A program made the translations under genes and the position numbers. Below the pieces are notes generated by a model that made no database searches, had not been told where the DNA came from, and was given only the letters and a program-made list of their open reading frames with translations. This document shows, piece after piece, positions 1 through 7,758 of a DNA stretch of 64,000 bases (positions are counted from its first letter, which is position 1; each line of letters opens with the position of its first letter). This DNA is from Paragorgia papillata (Eukaryota; Cnidaria; Anthozoa; Scleralcyonacea; Coralliidae), in NCBI GenBank assembly GCA_035771165.1, contig JAWNZC010000473.1, positions 5,003,001 through 5,067,000 on the forward strand, given 5' to 3'.

Positions 1-680
1 TTGGTTGTCATGGCTTTCATGTTTGAAGTGAAGTAAAAAAGATCCACTTCTTCAAGGTTTTCAACATAATCATAATGGACAAGTTTGCAGATAAGGGTTG
101 TCTTTACTTTTTTGGAATTCTCAACACTATTAATAAGTTTTTCAACCCCAGCTGTGGTCTGTTCCAAAAACACCCCTGGATCTTTGTAATTTTGACCCGA
201 AATCTCATACAAAGCTGCCTTTCCGTTTACAAAGTTTTTGATCATAATTGGTTCTGTTTGTCGAAGTTTTTTGTTGGCTTTTGTCTTTCTTTTGAGATGT
301 TTTGATAGTTTGTTGCCAAGAACCTGACGAATTTTTTTAAGTTTTTTACTAGTTCCTTTCCACTTGTTGTCCCACTTAACTTTGTCCTGTCTTGCTTCCT
401 CTTGTCTGATCTCTCTACCCCATTTTGCTCGTTCTTTTGTTTGTAATTTTCTTTCTGTTTTCTGCTGGAATTTTTTCAGATCATCTTGTAACCTGTCTTG
501 TTGGTTAATGAGTTTTTGCTCCTTCTTTAACTCCTTTTCCTTCTGTTTTTCCAGAAGTTTTTGGAGTCTTTCGGGTTTGAAGGGATTTAAATCCTTGTCC
601 CTCTGCAGCTGCCTTTGTTTTCTAAGACGGGCAGCTTCCCGAATTTTTAATAACTTTGGATCATTCGTAAACTTAGTCAT
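1..680 (-). CDS. Partial protein, probable N-terminus of protein-primed DNA polymerase B
   Basis: The frame stays open from an ATG at 680 to the window edge, 226 codons with no stop. Residues 1 to about 150 are rich in Lys, Glu and Gln, a likely coiled coil. They are followed by a more ordered stretch around NGKAALYEIS and DLFYFTSN. The layout, a basic N-terminal extension followed by a segment of this texture, resembles the region before the exonuclease domain in Polinton polymerases. No exonuclease or polymerase motif lies inside the window, so the assignment is inference. An AATAAA motif sits about 14 bp upstream of the start. The gene diverges from the small + strand ORF at 722 across a 41-bp gap. 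It could instead be an unrelated long virion protein. Confidence 0.45.
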   Translation of the reverse strand, partial: MTKFTNDPKLLKIREAARLRKQRQLQRDKDLNPFKPERLQKLLEKQKEKELKKEQKLINQQDRLQDDLKKFQQKTERKLQTKERAKWGREIRQEEARQDKVKWDNKWKGTSKKLKKIRQVLGNKLSKHLKRKTKANKKLRQTEPIMIKNFVNGKAALYEISGQNYKDPGVFLEQTTAGVEKLINSVENSKKVKTTLICKLVHYDYVENLEEVDLFYFTSNMKAMTT

Positions 681-721
681 GATGCTATTTATTACTATAT
701 GAATTTTTTTATAAAATAAAA

Positions 722-871
722 ATGGATGATAATGTTGATATTGAAGCTGCTTTTGATTATTTTGAGGACCAGATTGTTAAACAAGTAAACAAAGTTTCGT
801 TGTGGGGTGTTTTTACAATTGGAGTTATTATTTTGAATATTATTTTTGTTATTTGGATAATAATTTTGTAA
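722..871 (+). CDS. Small single-span membrane protein (49 aa)
   Basis: The first half is acidic (MDDNVDIEAAFDYFEDQ). The second half is one strongly hydrophobic stretch from about residue 28 to the end, rich in Ile, Val and Trp. This gives a type II or tail-anchored layout with no signal-peptide cleavage site. The ATG directly follows AAAATAAAA, the start-associated motif of the other element genes. It diverges from the gene at 680. A perfect 10-bp-stem hairpin begins 12 bp after the stop. No family is recognised. Several small hydrophobic virion proteins are usual in Polintons, so a membrane role in the particle is inferred. Confidence 0.5.
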   Translation: MDDNVDIEAAFDYFEDQIVKQVNKVSLWGVFTIGVIILNIIFVIWIIIL

Positions 872-883
872 AAACTTCATAAA

Positions 884-915
884 AAAATTACTACCCAACA
901 AAGGATAGTAATTTT
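884..915. terminator. Hairpin with CCCAACAAAG loop
   Basis: Perfect 10-bp stem (AAAATTACTA / TAGTAATTTT) closing the 12-nt loop CCCAACAAAGGA. It lies between the convergent stops of the genes ending at 871 (+) and 1019 (-). A second hairpin with a different stem but the same CCCAACAAAG loop follows the gene ending at 2520. This suggests a conserved 3'-end signal rather than chance. Confidence 0.5.
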
Positions 916-978
916 GAAAAAGGATGACCAAGTTACACAAACTTCCAAACATTAAAATTGGAAAAATAAAGTCTTAGA

Positions 979-997
979 AAACAGTCGGCTACTGTTT
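979..997 (-). terminator. Hairpin with CGGCT loop
   Basis: Seven-bp stem AAACAGT / ACTGTTT around CGGCT, 22 bp beyond the minus-strand stop at 1019. The same loop and closing T-A pair recur beyond the stop at 15809. Confidence 0.45.
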
Positions 998-1018
998 ATT
1001 AGTGTGGATTTTTGAAAA

Positions 1019-1513
1019 TTAACGACTTATTGACCAAAATTTTCCTTCAAACATAACTTCCTTATTTTTTTTAATGCAATATGGGATGAAACTTGGGTTT
1101 TTATGCAAACATAGGCCAGCGTTGTAAATGCTTGGAAACTCAATTATGTCGTTGTTACCATCTGTAGAGGTAAATGTAATTTTGACTGGTGTTTTGATTG
1201 CATTTCTGTGGTGCTTGTCGTAAACTTCGTTTTTGACTAATGGGATGCCCAATTTTTTGCAAATGGTTTCTAAATTCAAACAATGAGATCCTTTAACACC
1301 AAGTTTTTTTCCTATTTGTCTTAGTTCTTTAAGAGATGTGGGTGGAAATTTTTCTTCATGTATTGTTTGAAGCCTTTTAAATGCACTTTCTCTTTCTTGC
1401 ATACGGATTTGGAAAAGTTTTTTAGGTGTTAGTTTATTTTCATTTTCATGTTTCATTTTAGTTTGAAAAAGTTTTTGAAGTTCTTCTAGAGTTGGTTCAT
1501 TTTCATGTTGCAT
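1019..1513 (-). CDS. SAP-like/NUMOD-like putative DNA-binding protein, paralogue 1 (164 aa)
   Basis: Three parts can be seen. A charged, Glu/Lys-rich N-terminus covers about residues 1-55. A helix-extension-helix-like stretch around SLKELRQIGKKLGVKG recalls SAP or Rho-N folds. A C-terminal segment around EFPSIYNAGLCL ends with MFEGKFWSISR and resembles the NUMOD1-type modules that accompany homing endonucleases. The gene ending at 1586 has the same plan, including the closing NGKLWTVSR. A DNA-binding role is inferred; no nuclease motif is visible. The start follows TATAATAAAACA, matching the upstream sequence of its paralogue. Hairpins lie beyond the stop. Confidence 0.7.
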   Translation of the reverse strand: MQHENEPTLEELQKLFQTKMKHENENKLTPKKLFQIRMQERESAFKRLQTIHEEKFPPTSLKELRQIGKKLGVKGSHCLNLETICKKLGIPLVKNEVYDKHHRNAIKTPVKITFTSTDGNNDIIEFPSIYNAGLCLHKNPSFIPYCIKKNKEVMFEGKFWSISR

Positions 1514-1543
1514 TGTTTTATTATAGTGGTTTCTTTTAAATTT

Positions 1544-1563
1544 CTTATTTTTAAAAATAAGAG
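1544..1563 (-). terminator. 20-bp perfect palindrome after the gene ending at 1586
   Basis: TCTTATTTTT followed by its exact complement forms a loop-free palindrome, 22 bp beyond the minus-strand stop at 1586 and 30 bp before the start at 1513. Either transcript termination or promoter function is possible. Confidence 0.4.
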
Positions 1564-1585
1564 ATTTTAATTTTTGGTATTTTAT

Positions 1586-2050
1586 TTATACTCTGCTAAC
1601 AGTCCAAAGTTTTCCGTTATACAAAACATTTAGTTTATTTTTGATTATATGTGCAATGCTACCAACAGCTTTCTTTCCTATGGCTTGGGTTGCTTGGGTC
1701 ATACTTGAAAACTCTAATGTTTCGTTATCATCCAGGGCTGTAAACAGAATTTTGATAGGTTTGATGTTTGGGAAATTTGGGTGACCAGTTCTCAGGTCAA
1801 TGAAAGGGATACCAATTTCTTTACATAGTTCATATTTTGATTTTTTAGATGGGTATTTGATCCCATATTGTGTGGCAAGAGGTTCCAATTCTCTTCTTTT
1901 AATGTTGGGGTTTTCAAAAAGTTTAGTTCGGAGTTTTCGTGTTTCGTAAAGATCACTTTCCAGAAGTTTTATTTTTTCATCTAGTTTTTCTTTGGTTTGT
2001 GGTTCTTTGTTTGGATATTGAAATTCCACTGTAACTTTTAAACTGTTCAT
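1586..2050 (-). CDS. SAP-like/NUMOD-like putative DNA-binding protein, paralogue 2 (154 aa)
   Basis: Tandem paralogue of the gene at 1019-1513. It has a charged N-terminus, a short helix-extension-helix-like piece (ELEPLATQYGIKYPSKK), then a NUMOD1-like C-terminus (LEFSSMTQATQAIGKKAVG, ending LYNGKLWTVSRV). The frame is open to an ATG at 2107. I prefer the ATG at 2050 because it follows TATAATAAAAGA, nearly the same leader as paralogue 1, and the extra 19 residues look like translated leader. The product probably binds DNA or RNA. This is inferred from the domain pattern only. Confidence 0.7.
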   Translation of the reverse strand: MNSLKVTVEFQYPNKEPQTKEKLDEKIKLLESDLYETRKLRTKLFENPNIKRRELEPLATQYGIKYPSKKSKYELCKEIGIPFIDLRTGHPNFPNIKPIKILFTALDDNETLEFSSMTQATQAIGKKAVGSIAHIIKNKLNVLYNGKLWTVSRV

Positions 2051-2160
2051 TCTTTTATTATACCTTTTTTTATTTCTTTTAAATTCAATTTCAATAATAA
2101 TGTTCATTTCTTACATTATTGTGCACCCATATGTCTTTTTCTTTTTGGATCCACTTTTTT

Positions 2161-2454
2161 TCAAGGATTAGGTTCCTCCTGTCTGCCCTTTTCTTCCGAA
2201 TTTGTTGGTACCAATTGTGGATTTTTGTTAGTATCATCATTTATTTTATTTTCTGTTAAAGATTCCACGGATGACGATTTTTTGCAACTTGGGACCATTG
2301 TATAATTTTTAACTGTCTTGTTTGTCCAACCTATTTGGACGTTACCTTCCATAACCAAATCTTCCCTACCAAAACTTAGGCCAAACTGGAAGCCTTTTTT
2401 AGTAATATGATTTTTATTAAATTTTTCTTTTGGCTTGGACTTTGAGTTTCCCAT
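2161..2454 (-). CDS. Putative N-myristoylated protein (97 aa)
   Basis: The protein starts MGNSKSKPKEKFNK: glycine at position 2, serine at 5 (counting from the initiator Met), then a lysine-rich patch. This is the classic N-myristoylation signal plus basic membrane-binding cluster. The middle has a short Gly/Phe stretch (GFQFGLSFGRED). The last third is polar and low-complexity. No hydrophobic span is present, so membrane contact would depend on the lipid. The ATG follows AAAAAATAAACACAA. The neighbours upstream are membrane proteins, so an inner-membrane or virion-membrane partner role is plausible. No family is recognised. Confidence 0.65.
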   Translation of the reverse strand: MGNSKSKPKEKFNKNHITKKGFQFGLSFGREDLVMEGNVQIGWTNKTVKNYTMVPSCKKSSSVESLTENKINDDTNKNPQLVPTNSEEKGRQEEPNP

Positions 2455-2465
2455 TTGTGTTTATT

Positions 2466-2494
2466 TTTTCATAACCCAACAAAGATTATGAAAA
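2466..2494. terminator. Hairpin with CCCAACAAAG loop, second copy
   Basis: Nine-bp stem TTTTCATAA / TTATGAAAA around loop CCCAACAAAGA, 25 bp past the minus-strand stop at 2520. The loop matches the hairpin at 884-915 although the stems are unrelated in sequence. Confidence 0.5.
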
Positions 2495-2519
2495 GAAAAG
2501 AAATTTAATTAGTATTAGT

Positions 2520-3026
2520 TCAACTGTCACTGGGATCAACAGAACCGCCACCATCGAAATTTTCATTAATATTTTCATTATTTTGTACTGTAACATCTTT
2601 TTTATTTAAAGTTCCTCCCTTGTCCCACACATGTTTAGCAATAATGATGCCACCCGTCAGCAAACCAATCATCGGAATATAGGGCGAAATCTTTCTAACC
2701 ATGGATTTTACGTCATCACAGAAAAGTTTGTTTGATGATAATTCTGCATCAAGTTTTTCGTCATCTTGTACCAAATCCAACTGTTCCAGTAACTCTGAGA
2801 ATTTTGATACAAGGGTTTCAGTTAGCAGTGTTGTAGTTTTGTCAAGTTGAATCCTATCATAGTTCTGTTTAATTTTTTCAAGTTGGGTCATCGAAGCTTT
2901 TTTCAGATATGCTTCCGAATATTTGATCTCCTTTGCAAAGGATAGACGAATCAAGTCTTCCCTAAGTGTTAAGTTTTGCGGTTCTTCAGTTTTTTCGTCA
3001 TTCATTGTTGCGTATTCTGTATTCAT
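2520..3026 (-). CDS. Single-span membrane protein (168 aa)
   Basis: The N-terminal 110 residues are charged and probably helical. A hydrophobic segment near residues 118-132 (PYIPMIGLLTGGIIIAKHVW) follows, and then an Asn/Gly/Asp-rich tail. The ATG lies directly after CATAATAAATG context, supporting this start over the internal Met at residue 8. It sits 11 bp downstream of the large frameshifted membrane-protein gene in the same direction. It is probably a virion membrane or minor core component. No homologue is recognised. Confidence 0.65.
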   Translation of the reverse strand: MNTEYATMNDEKTEEPQNLTLREDLIRLSFAKEIKYSEAYLKKASMTQLEKIKQNYDRIQLDKTTTLLTETLVSKFSELLEQLDLVQDDEKLDAELSSNKLFCDDVKSMVRKISPYIPMIGLLTGGIIIAKHVWDKGGTLNKKDVTVQNNENINENFDGGGSVDPSDS

Positions 3027-3037
3027 TTATTATGATG

Positions 3038-4349
3038 TTATTTTTTATAATTTTTGTATTCTGTGTAAACAAAATATGTCAAAGCTATCGCAAGGATCCA
3101 CAAATTCTTTGCCAACCATGCCAATCCTTTTGCTCCCCAAGACAATGCAGTTGCCAATATGCTAAGAATTGGTGCCAATACAGGCCAAGCAGCTTTTGCA
3201 AGTTTTGCTAATGCTTTACCAAGTGCTCCTGTTGCTTTTGCTGCTGCTGCGACTCCTTTCCCTCCAGCCAAAACAACAGTTGTTATGATCCCACCAATGG
3301 AGATGGCAATTGCAGCTGTTGCACCCATGTTATTTTTAGCCCATTCTTTAAACCTTTCAAATTTGGACAGTACATGATCCCTAAGCAAATTTCTAACATA
3401 TTCGGATTCTGGTGGCAAGTTGTACAACAGTCTAAGTTCTTCTGCTCTAAGCCTGCACACAACCTCAACCTCCCTGAACTTTCTTTTTTTTACTGGGTCT
3501 TCTTCTTTGTCTGCTGTATCTTTCCAAAACTTTTGGTTAATTACAACAGACCTCAAATCTGTTGCTCTTAGGGTTCCTCTAAGGTTTCTGAGAGCACCAT
3601 CACCGGCAACTGCATCAATATCTCCATCATCATTTGCTTCAATGTTGTCCATTCCTATTGTTACTTCATCCCTAAGATCTCCGGCAACATTTTCTCGAAT
3701 GTTTGTTACATCTTCAAAACTGGTATTTTCTGGGTTAAGTCCTGCTTGTTTTGTGGTAACATAGTCTGCTGATTGTTGGTATGCCTCCTGAGCGCTTAAA
3801 TACATTCTGTTGAACTCTTTTAATATGTTGGCAGCTTTTGTTCTGTCTTCTTCTGCAAATTTTTCAGGGTTGGTAAATCTGAATTTGCCAGGATTTTCTG
3901 CATCCTTGACAAGAACCATAAACCCCTTAAAAGTAATTCCACCGGGCTCTCTTTTATTTTCTGGATCTGCGAATAGTGTACTTTGACTTATTAAGTCAAT
4001 GGCAGATTTTCCATAAGTTTTGTTAATCGGAAATCCTAACCTTTCATTAAAAAATTTTGTTTTTTGTTTGGTAGCAGAGGTTTTGTTTTTTGTTCGTAGT
4101 TTTTTTTATCCATTCATCAAGCCTAGCCTCAAAACCTTGTTTTGTTTCTTTTGTTTCTGGGGTTGCAGTTCTAACTCTATCTTTTAAAGTTTTGTAGTTA
4201 TCATCTGAGTGGTCATATGGATCAAAGTCAAAACTTTCAAAAAGATCATTATAAGATTGGTTAAAATCTTTGTATTTAATGTTTTCTTTTAACGGGGTTG
4301 ATCTCTCGGGCATTTCATATTCTTGTTCTTGACCAGGTACATTATCCAT
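3038..4349 (-). CDS. Large hydrophobic-tail virion protein, interrupted by a one-base shift in an A8 run
   Basis: Two overlapping frames read as one gene. The first (from 4349) is acidic and polar, then hits an A8 run at 4100-4107 on the minus strand and soon a stop at 4047. The other frame is open across that run and continues without a stop to 3038. Reading frame quality is good on both sides, and 3919 has no start motif of the local type, so a single gene of roughly 435 residues is likely. The last 100 residues are Ala/Gly-rich and hydrophobic with a helical pattern (AIAISIGGIITTVVLAGG, then WILAIALTYFVY). They resemble membrane-active capsid proteins of this virus class. The shift could be a real mutation, programmed slippage or a sequencing error. 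Confidence 0.65.
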
Positions 4350-4360
4350 TATTTGTTTAT

Positions 4361-5332
4361 TTATGTCTGGTCTCCAACAACTTTAACCAACTCCTCACCA
4401 TAAAATTTTCCCATAATGTCTTCCTCCTTATCCCGAATTCTATACATAACAGGAACTCCCCTGAAAACCGCTGACACAGTAAAAATTTCATCTGTAAAAT
4501 TTGGGTCATATCCTTTTGCAAAGTTTTTTCTGTATTTTTGGATTCTGACATGATCCCCAATTTTGAATTTTGGGTTTATATCTTTTTCAAGAGGAGGAAT
4601 CCCATACAGTGTAAAAAATACTTTGGATTGGTTGGTATCATTGACATCTTTTGGTTTCATTTTAATAGTGCTGTGGATGGTGTTGTTGTAACTCCCCACA
4701 AACTTGTCGAGACTATTTAACCACTCCTTGTTCCCTTTAAAAGTAAAAAATTTCCACATTCTGGTTTTCAAAGTTCTGTTAAATCTTTCCACAAGTGCAG
4801 CCTTTCTGTGGGATCTGGATGAAAAATATTCTATGTTTAAAGATTTCAAAAGAGTTTTTACTCCAACATTGTAAAACTCCTTCCCCTCGTCAAACTGTAC
4901 TGTTTCTGGATATTTGCCAAATCTTTTCTTAAATTCTTCCAACATTTTGGAAACACCTGGCACCATAGCAACAGTACTTTTTCTATGAACAGGAACAGCG
5001 AAACCAAATCTTGACAAAATTTCAATACCTGTCAATATCCACTTTTGGTCATTATTTTCAGAACCAAATTTCGCCATATCTACCAAGTCCATTTGCATTT
5101 GGTCAGCAAGATTTTTTACAAATGTTTTCTGGTATTTTTTTGGTTTTCTTATGGGTTTGTGCAATGTAAAAACTTTTTGGCTGTGTAACCATTCTTTAAC
5201 CAGTTTTCGGGTTATTGAAGGGTTTTCTTTTACAGCAGCTTGGTAAAGTTTTTCCATGGATTGGTAACCTGTTACAGGATTGTAGTAAATATCTCTAAGC
5301 TCAAGGTCAATGAGTAAAAGTTTGTCTTCCAT
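4361..5332 (-). CDS. INT: Retroviral-type DDE integrase (323 aa)
   Basis: The rve-type core shows the three expected acidic residues: D82 (QMDLVDM), D148 (QFDEGKEF) and E182 (ALVERFNRTLK), with D-E spacing close to the usual 35. Residues 1-60 are a helical N-terminal region without an obvious HHCC zinc finger. The C-terminus (about 255-320, around KIGDHVRIQKYRKNF) fits the SH3-like DNA-binding domain of this family. The enzyme joins the linear element to chromosomal DNA. The frame is intact. The start follows AAAATAAATG. It shares a 71-bp divergent promoter region with the + strand gene at 5404. Confidence 0.95.
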   Translation of the reverse strand: MEDKLLLIDLELRDIYYNPVTGYQSMEKLYQAAVKENPSITRKLVKEWLHSQKVFTLHKPIRKPKKYQKTFVKNLADQMQMDLVDMAKFGSENNDQKWILTGIEILSRFGFAVPVHRKSTVAMVPGVSKMLEEFKKRFGKYPETVQFDEGKEFYNVGVKTLLKSLNIEYFSSRSHRKAALVERFNRTLKTRMWKFFTFKGNKEWLNSLDKFVGSYNNTIHSTIKMKPKDVNDTNQSKVFFTLYGIPPLEKDINPKFKIGDHVRIQKYRKNFAKGYDPNFTDEIFTVSAVFRGVPVMYRIRDKEEDIMGKFYGEELVKVVGDQT

Positions 5333-5403
5333 TTATTTTCAAAAGTTTTAAAAGTTTTGCCAACATTTGCCAATATTTTTTACTAAAGTTCTCAAAATAA
5401 ACA
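5333..5403. promoter_or_regulatory. Divergent promoter region between integrase and the 398-aa gene
   Basis: 71 bp of AT-rich DNA. AATAAA lies at both ends, next to each start codon. TTTGCCAATATT occurs at 5366-5377, and its core TTGCCAATATT recurs at 9555-9565, about 25 bp before the packaging ATPase start. Confidence 0.45.
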
Positions 5404-6600
5404 ATGACAGAACTTAGCAAATGGCTCGAAGAATGGGATGTTTCTGGAACAGTCCAAAATTTTTCCAAACAACCAAAAGCATTTGTAAACATCAACACCA
5501 TTACAATTTTTGTAAATGAAAAAGAGAATTTTATTGTAAATTTGATTCCCATTGATTTAACTTTTCAGCAGCCAATGAAAACAAGAAATCCAAACATAAA
5601 TGATTTCCTCACTATTCCATATTTTACAGCTATTGCTGCCTCTTATGTTGCAAGCTACTTGTGTGGTATTTCTGACTACCATTTCAAGAATGGTTTTGCA
5701 AGATTTCGGTCTTCTTTTTTGACAAGCATTGTCCATTACCACTATGTTTTTCAGGTAAGGAGGTTTTTAAAACATCCAAACAAATTAAGGAGGTTTTTGA
5801 CAGAAGATGTCATAAAAATTTTACAACACAATCCCAACGATGTTTGGATTAAAAAAATAAGTAACTCAACACAAAATGCAAAAGAATTTACACAAGATAT
5901 GAAAGACCTTGGTTATGAAGTCAGGTATGTAAAGTTGGAAAAAGAGAGTTACGGAAGAGTAAACACATACGAAGAATTGGTGTCAGCTGGTTCCAGGTAT
6001 CCCGATGATTTCAAACATTTTGTTCCCAAAGATTCCAATGGGTTAACACTCCTCGGCCAAAAGTTATTCCAACAATCTTTAGAATCTTTTGTGTACTGTG
6101 TTTTGGGAGCACAGGCAAAAACAAGGTGGGTCATTGTTGGTGAGGGTGCTAAAAGTTTACAAACACAAGAAGTGTTTAAAAAGTTAATGGAAGATACCAT
6201 AGCCCAGGATGATATTACTGTTTCCATTTCGAATATGAGGCAGGCAATCAAGTCCACAAATGTTGTTTTAAATTTTGCTGTGTCTCCTGGTTTAATTTTA
6301 ATCCCATCTGACATGAGAATTCTTATTAATCCAGTAAAAGGTTTCAATAATGTTCTTACACTGGCCACAACTGGAATGTCTCTTGGACTCAACAGGAATC
6401 TCAATATTGGCAAATCCCCAAAACCGGTTGGCGAAACTTTTGTAAAACCACTTCCAAAAAATTTTGAAAGAAAATACAAACCAGGAATCCTTACACCATC
6501 TGTAACATCTGAAAAAACTGACAACAGATTGCCAGAAGTTTTTGGGGCTTCAATCGGAACTGTTTTTTTGGTATTTAAAGGAATATCAAAATTAATTTAA
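5404..6600 (+). CDS. Conserved-looking element protein of unknown function (398 aa)
   Basis: Full-length intact frame. The ATG follows AAAATAAACA. Residues 1-60 look beta-rich. A hydrophobic patch (YFTAIAASYVASYLCG) lies near residue 80. The middle is mixed alpha/beta. The last 60 residues are basic and Pro/Lys-rich before a hydrophobic end (IGTVFLVFKGISKLI). No enzyme motif, zinc site or coiled coil is evident. It is divergent from integrase and only 13 bp ahead of the zinc-ribbon gene, so it may be transcribed with it. It is one of the largest genes in the element, so a core virion or replication role is likely but unproven. Confidence 0.7.
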   Translation: MTELSKWLEEWDVSGTVQNFSKQPKAFVNINTITIFVNEKENFIVNLIPIDLTFQQPMKTRNPNINDFLTIPYFTAIAASYVASYLCGISDYHFKNGFARFRSSFLTSIVHYHYVFQVRRFLKHPNKLRRFLTEDVIKILQHNPNDVWIKKISNSTQNAKEFTQDMKDLGYEVRYVKLEKESYGRVNTYEELVSAGSRYPDDFKHFVPKDSNGLTLLGQKLFQQSLESFVYCVLGAQAKTRWVIVGEGAKSLQTQEVFKKLMEDTIAQDDITVSISNMRQAIKSTNVVLNFAVSPGLILIPSDMRILINPVKGFNNVLTLATTGMSLGLNRNLNIGKSPKPVGETFVKPLPKNFERKYKPGILTPSVTSEKTDNRLPEVFGASIGTVFLVFKGISKLI

Positions 6601-6613
6601 TAAAAAGAGAGCA

Positions 6614-7264
6614 ATGTCATTTCGAAAATTTAATATTTCAAACTTTCCAATCATTGAAACCCCCGAAGAAGAAAAGCCCAAAGATTTCAATGAAAGTCTT
6701 TTGGAACTTGAAACTTACAAAAACAAAAGTAGTTGTTGTAAGGCAAAAATGGAAGAAATTGAAGGGTTCATAATTTGTGGAAAATGTGGTTTGGAGTTAT
6801 CAAAGTTACATGCTTACAACCACAGAGTACCAAACTTACCACTACCCCTTAAAAATTATAAAAAAATGTTTTGGAAACTGTTCCCAAAGGAAGAAAAAAT
6901 TGTTGGGTACGAAATTATGAAATTTTTTTTTAAAACAAAAGAACTTCTTAAAGGTTTGGGATTGGTTTCAGACAAAACTTTCAGCATAAAATACATTATG
7001 TTCATCATTATTGGAATTTGCCAAAGAGATGATCTTTTAAAAAAAATTAAAAAACCAACTGCAGCAGAATTAAGAACATTTGATGAGATAAGATATATTT
7101 TAAACTATTCTCCAAAAAACAATGCTTACATAGCATACCAAGTAGGATTCAAAATGTTTGGGACTGCTCTCAGTGTTGAAAATGTTTTAAAAATAGAAGA
7201 GATGAGTGGTATCAGAAAGTGCAAAGAGTACACAAAAATTATTGAAGAAGAAAAAAATCTTTAA
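6614..7264 (+). CDS. Zinc-ribbon protein, TFIIB/VLTF3-like (216 aa)
   Basis: A zinc-ribbon lies near the N-terminus: Cys41/Cys42 and the knuckle C55-x2-C58-G. The rest is helical and basic, without a clear cyclin repeat. This layout is seen in TFIIB-like and poxvirus-type late transcription factor VLTF3-like proteins of large DNA viruses and some Polintons. I cannot choose between them by eye. It would be expected to steer transcription of element genes, which fits the shared TAAAT-type start motif. The ATG follows AATAAAAAGAGAGC. A perfect hairpin lies 27 bp past the stop. Confidence 0.55.
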   Translation: MSFRKFNISNFPIIETPEEEKPKDFNESLLELETYKNKSSCCKAKMEEIEGFIICGKCGLELSKLHAYNHRVPNLPLPLKNYKKMFWKLFPKEEKIVGYEIMKFFFKTKELLKGLGLVSDKTFSIKYIMFIIIGICQRDDLLKKIKKPTAAELRTFDEIRYILNYSPKNNAYIAYQVGFKMFGTALSVENVLKIEEMSGIRKCKEYTKIIEEEKNL

Positions 7265-7291
7265 GAAACTTTGAGAAAAACTTTTGAAAAC

Positions 7292-7313
7292 TTATAACAA
7301 AAATTTGTTATAA
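7292..7313. terminator. Convergent terminator-like hairpin (TTATAAC family)
   Basis: Perfect 10-bp arms TTATAACAAA / TTTGTTATAA with a 2-nt loop, between the convergent stops at 7264 (+) and 7336 (-). It is followed by a T-run on the + strand. The first of four close copies in the element. Confidence 0.6.
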
Positions 7314-7335
7314 TTTTTTACCAATATTTTAAAAA

Positions 7336-7734
7336 TCAAACAACAACCGCCAACAACCAACCAGCACCAGCTCCCAAAAGTGTTACAGTAATGGTCATAT
7401 ATTTTTGCATTTCATCACTTGGTTGGTAATAATCTTCAAGTTTTGGTTCAACTGGTTTTTCTTTTTGAATTTCGTGGAGTTGTTGGAAAGCTTTTGATGT
7501 TACTTCCATGTCATAGTTTGCATTCCGAATTTCGTCTTGGAGTTCCCTGACTTTATCTTTTCTTTTAATTTCATTCTCAAAGAATTTTTCTTTATCTTTT
7601 TGAAGTCTTTCTGTTGCTAAATTATGTCTTTTTGCTTCGTCAGCATAACCATGTTTGTTAAATGACTGGAACAAATAACCAGCACCCGCAAAGGCAACCG
7701 CGTTAAATAATCCTCCTGCTATCATTGATGCCAT
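7336..7734 (-). CDS. Two-span membrane protein with coiled coil (132 aa)
   Basis: An N-terminal hydrophobic segment (IAGGLFNAVAFAGAGYLF) is followed by about 60 residues of charged heptad-like helix. A C-terminal hydrophobic segment (ITVTLLGAGAGWLLAVVV) closes the protein. The start is preceded by TTTAAAATAA. It lies between two other minus-strand virion-type genes, so a structural membrane role is inferred. No family is recognised. Confidence 0.65.
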   Translation of the reverse strand: MASMIAGGLFNAVAFAGAGYLFQSFNKHGYADEAKRHNLATERLQKDKEKFFENEIKRKDKVRELQDEIRNANYDMEVTSKAFQQLHEIQKEKPVEPKLEDYYQPSDEMQKYMTITVTLLGAGAGWLLAVVV

Positions 7735-7758
7735 TTATTTTAAAGATTTTACCAAGTT

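Noticed and set aside
695..952. 85-residue minus-strand frame rich in Asn, Ile and Tyr
   Set aside because: It lies opposite the 49-aa membrane gene and the hairpin, has AT-driven composition, and its start lacks the element's AATAAA leader.
1019..2050. Homing endonuclease genes
   Set aside because: Only NUMOD-like accessory modules are visible. There is no HNH, GIY-YIG or LAGLIDADG motif.
5949..6524. 191-residue minus-strand frame opposite the 398-aa gene
   Set aside because: Antisense shadow with no leader motif and weak composition.
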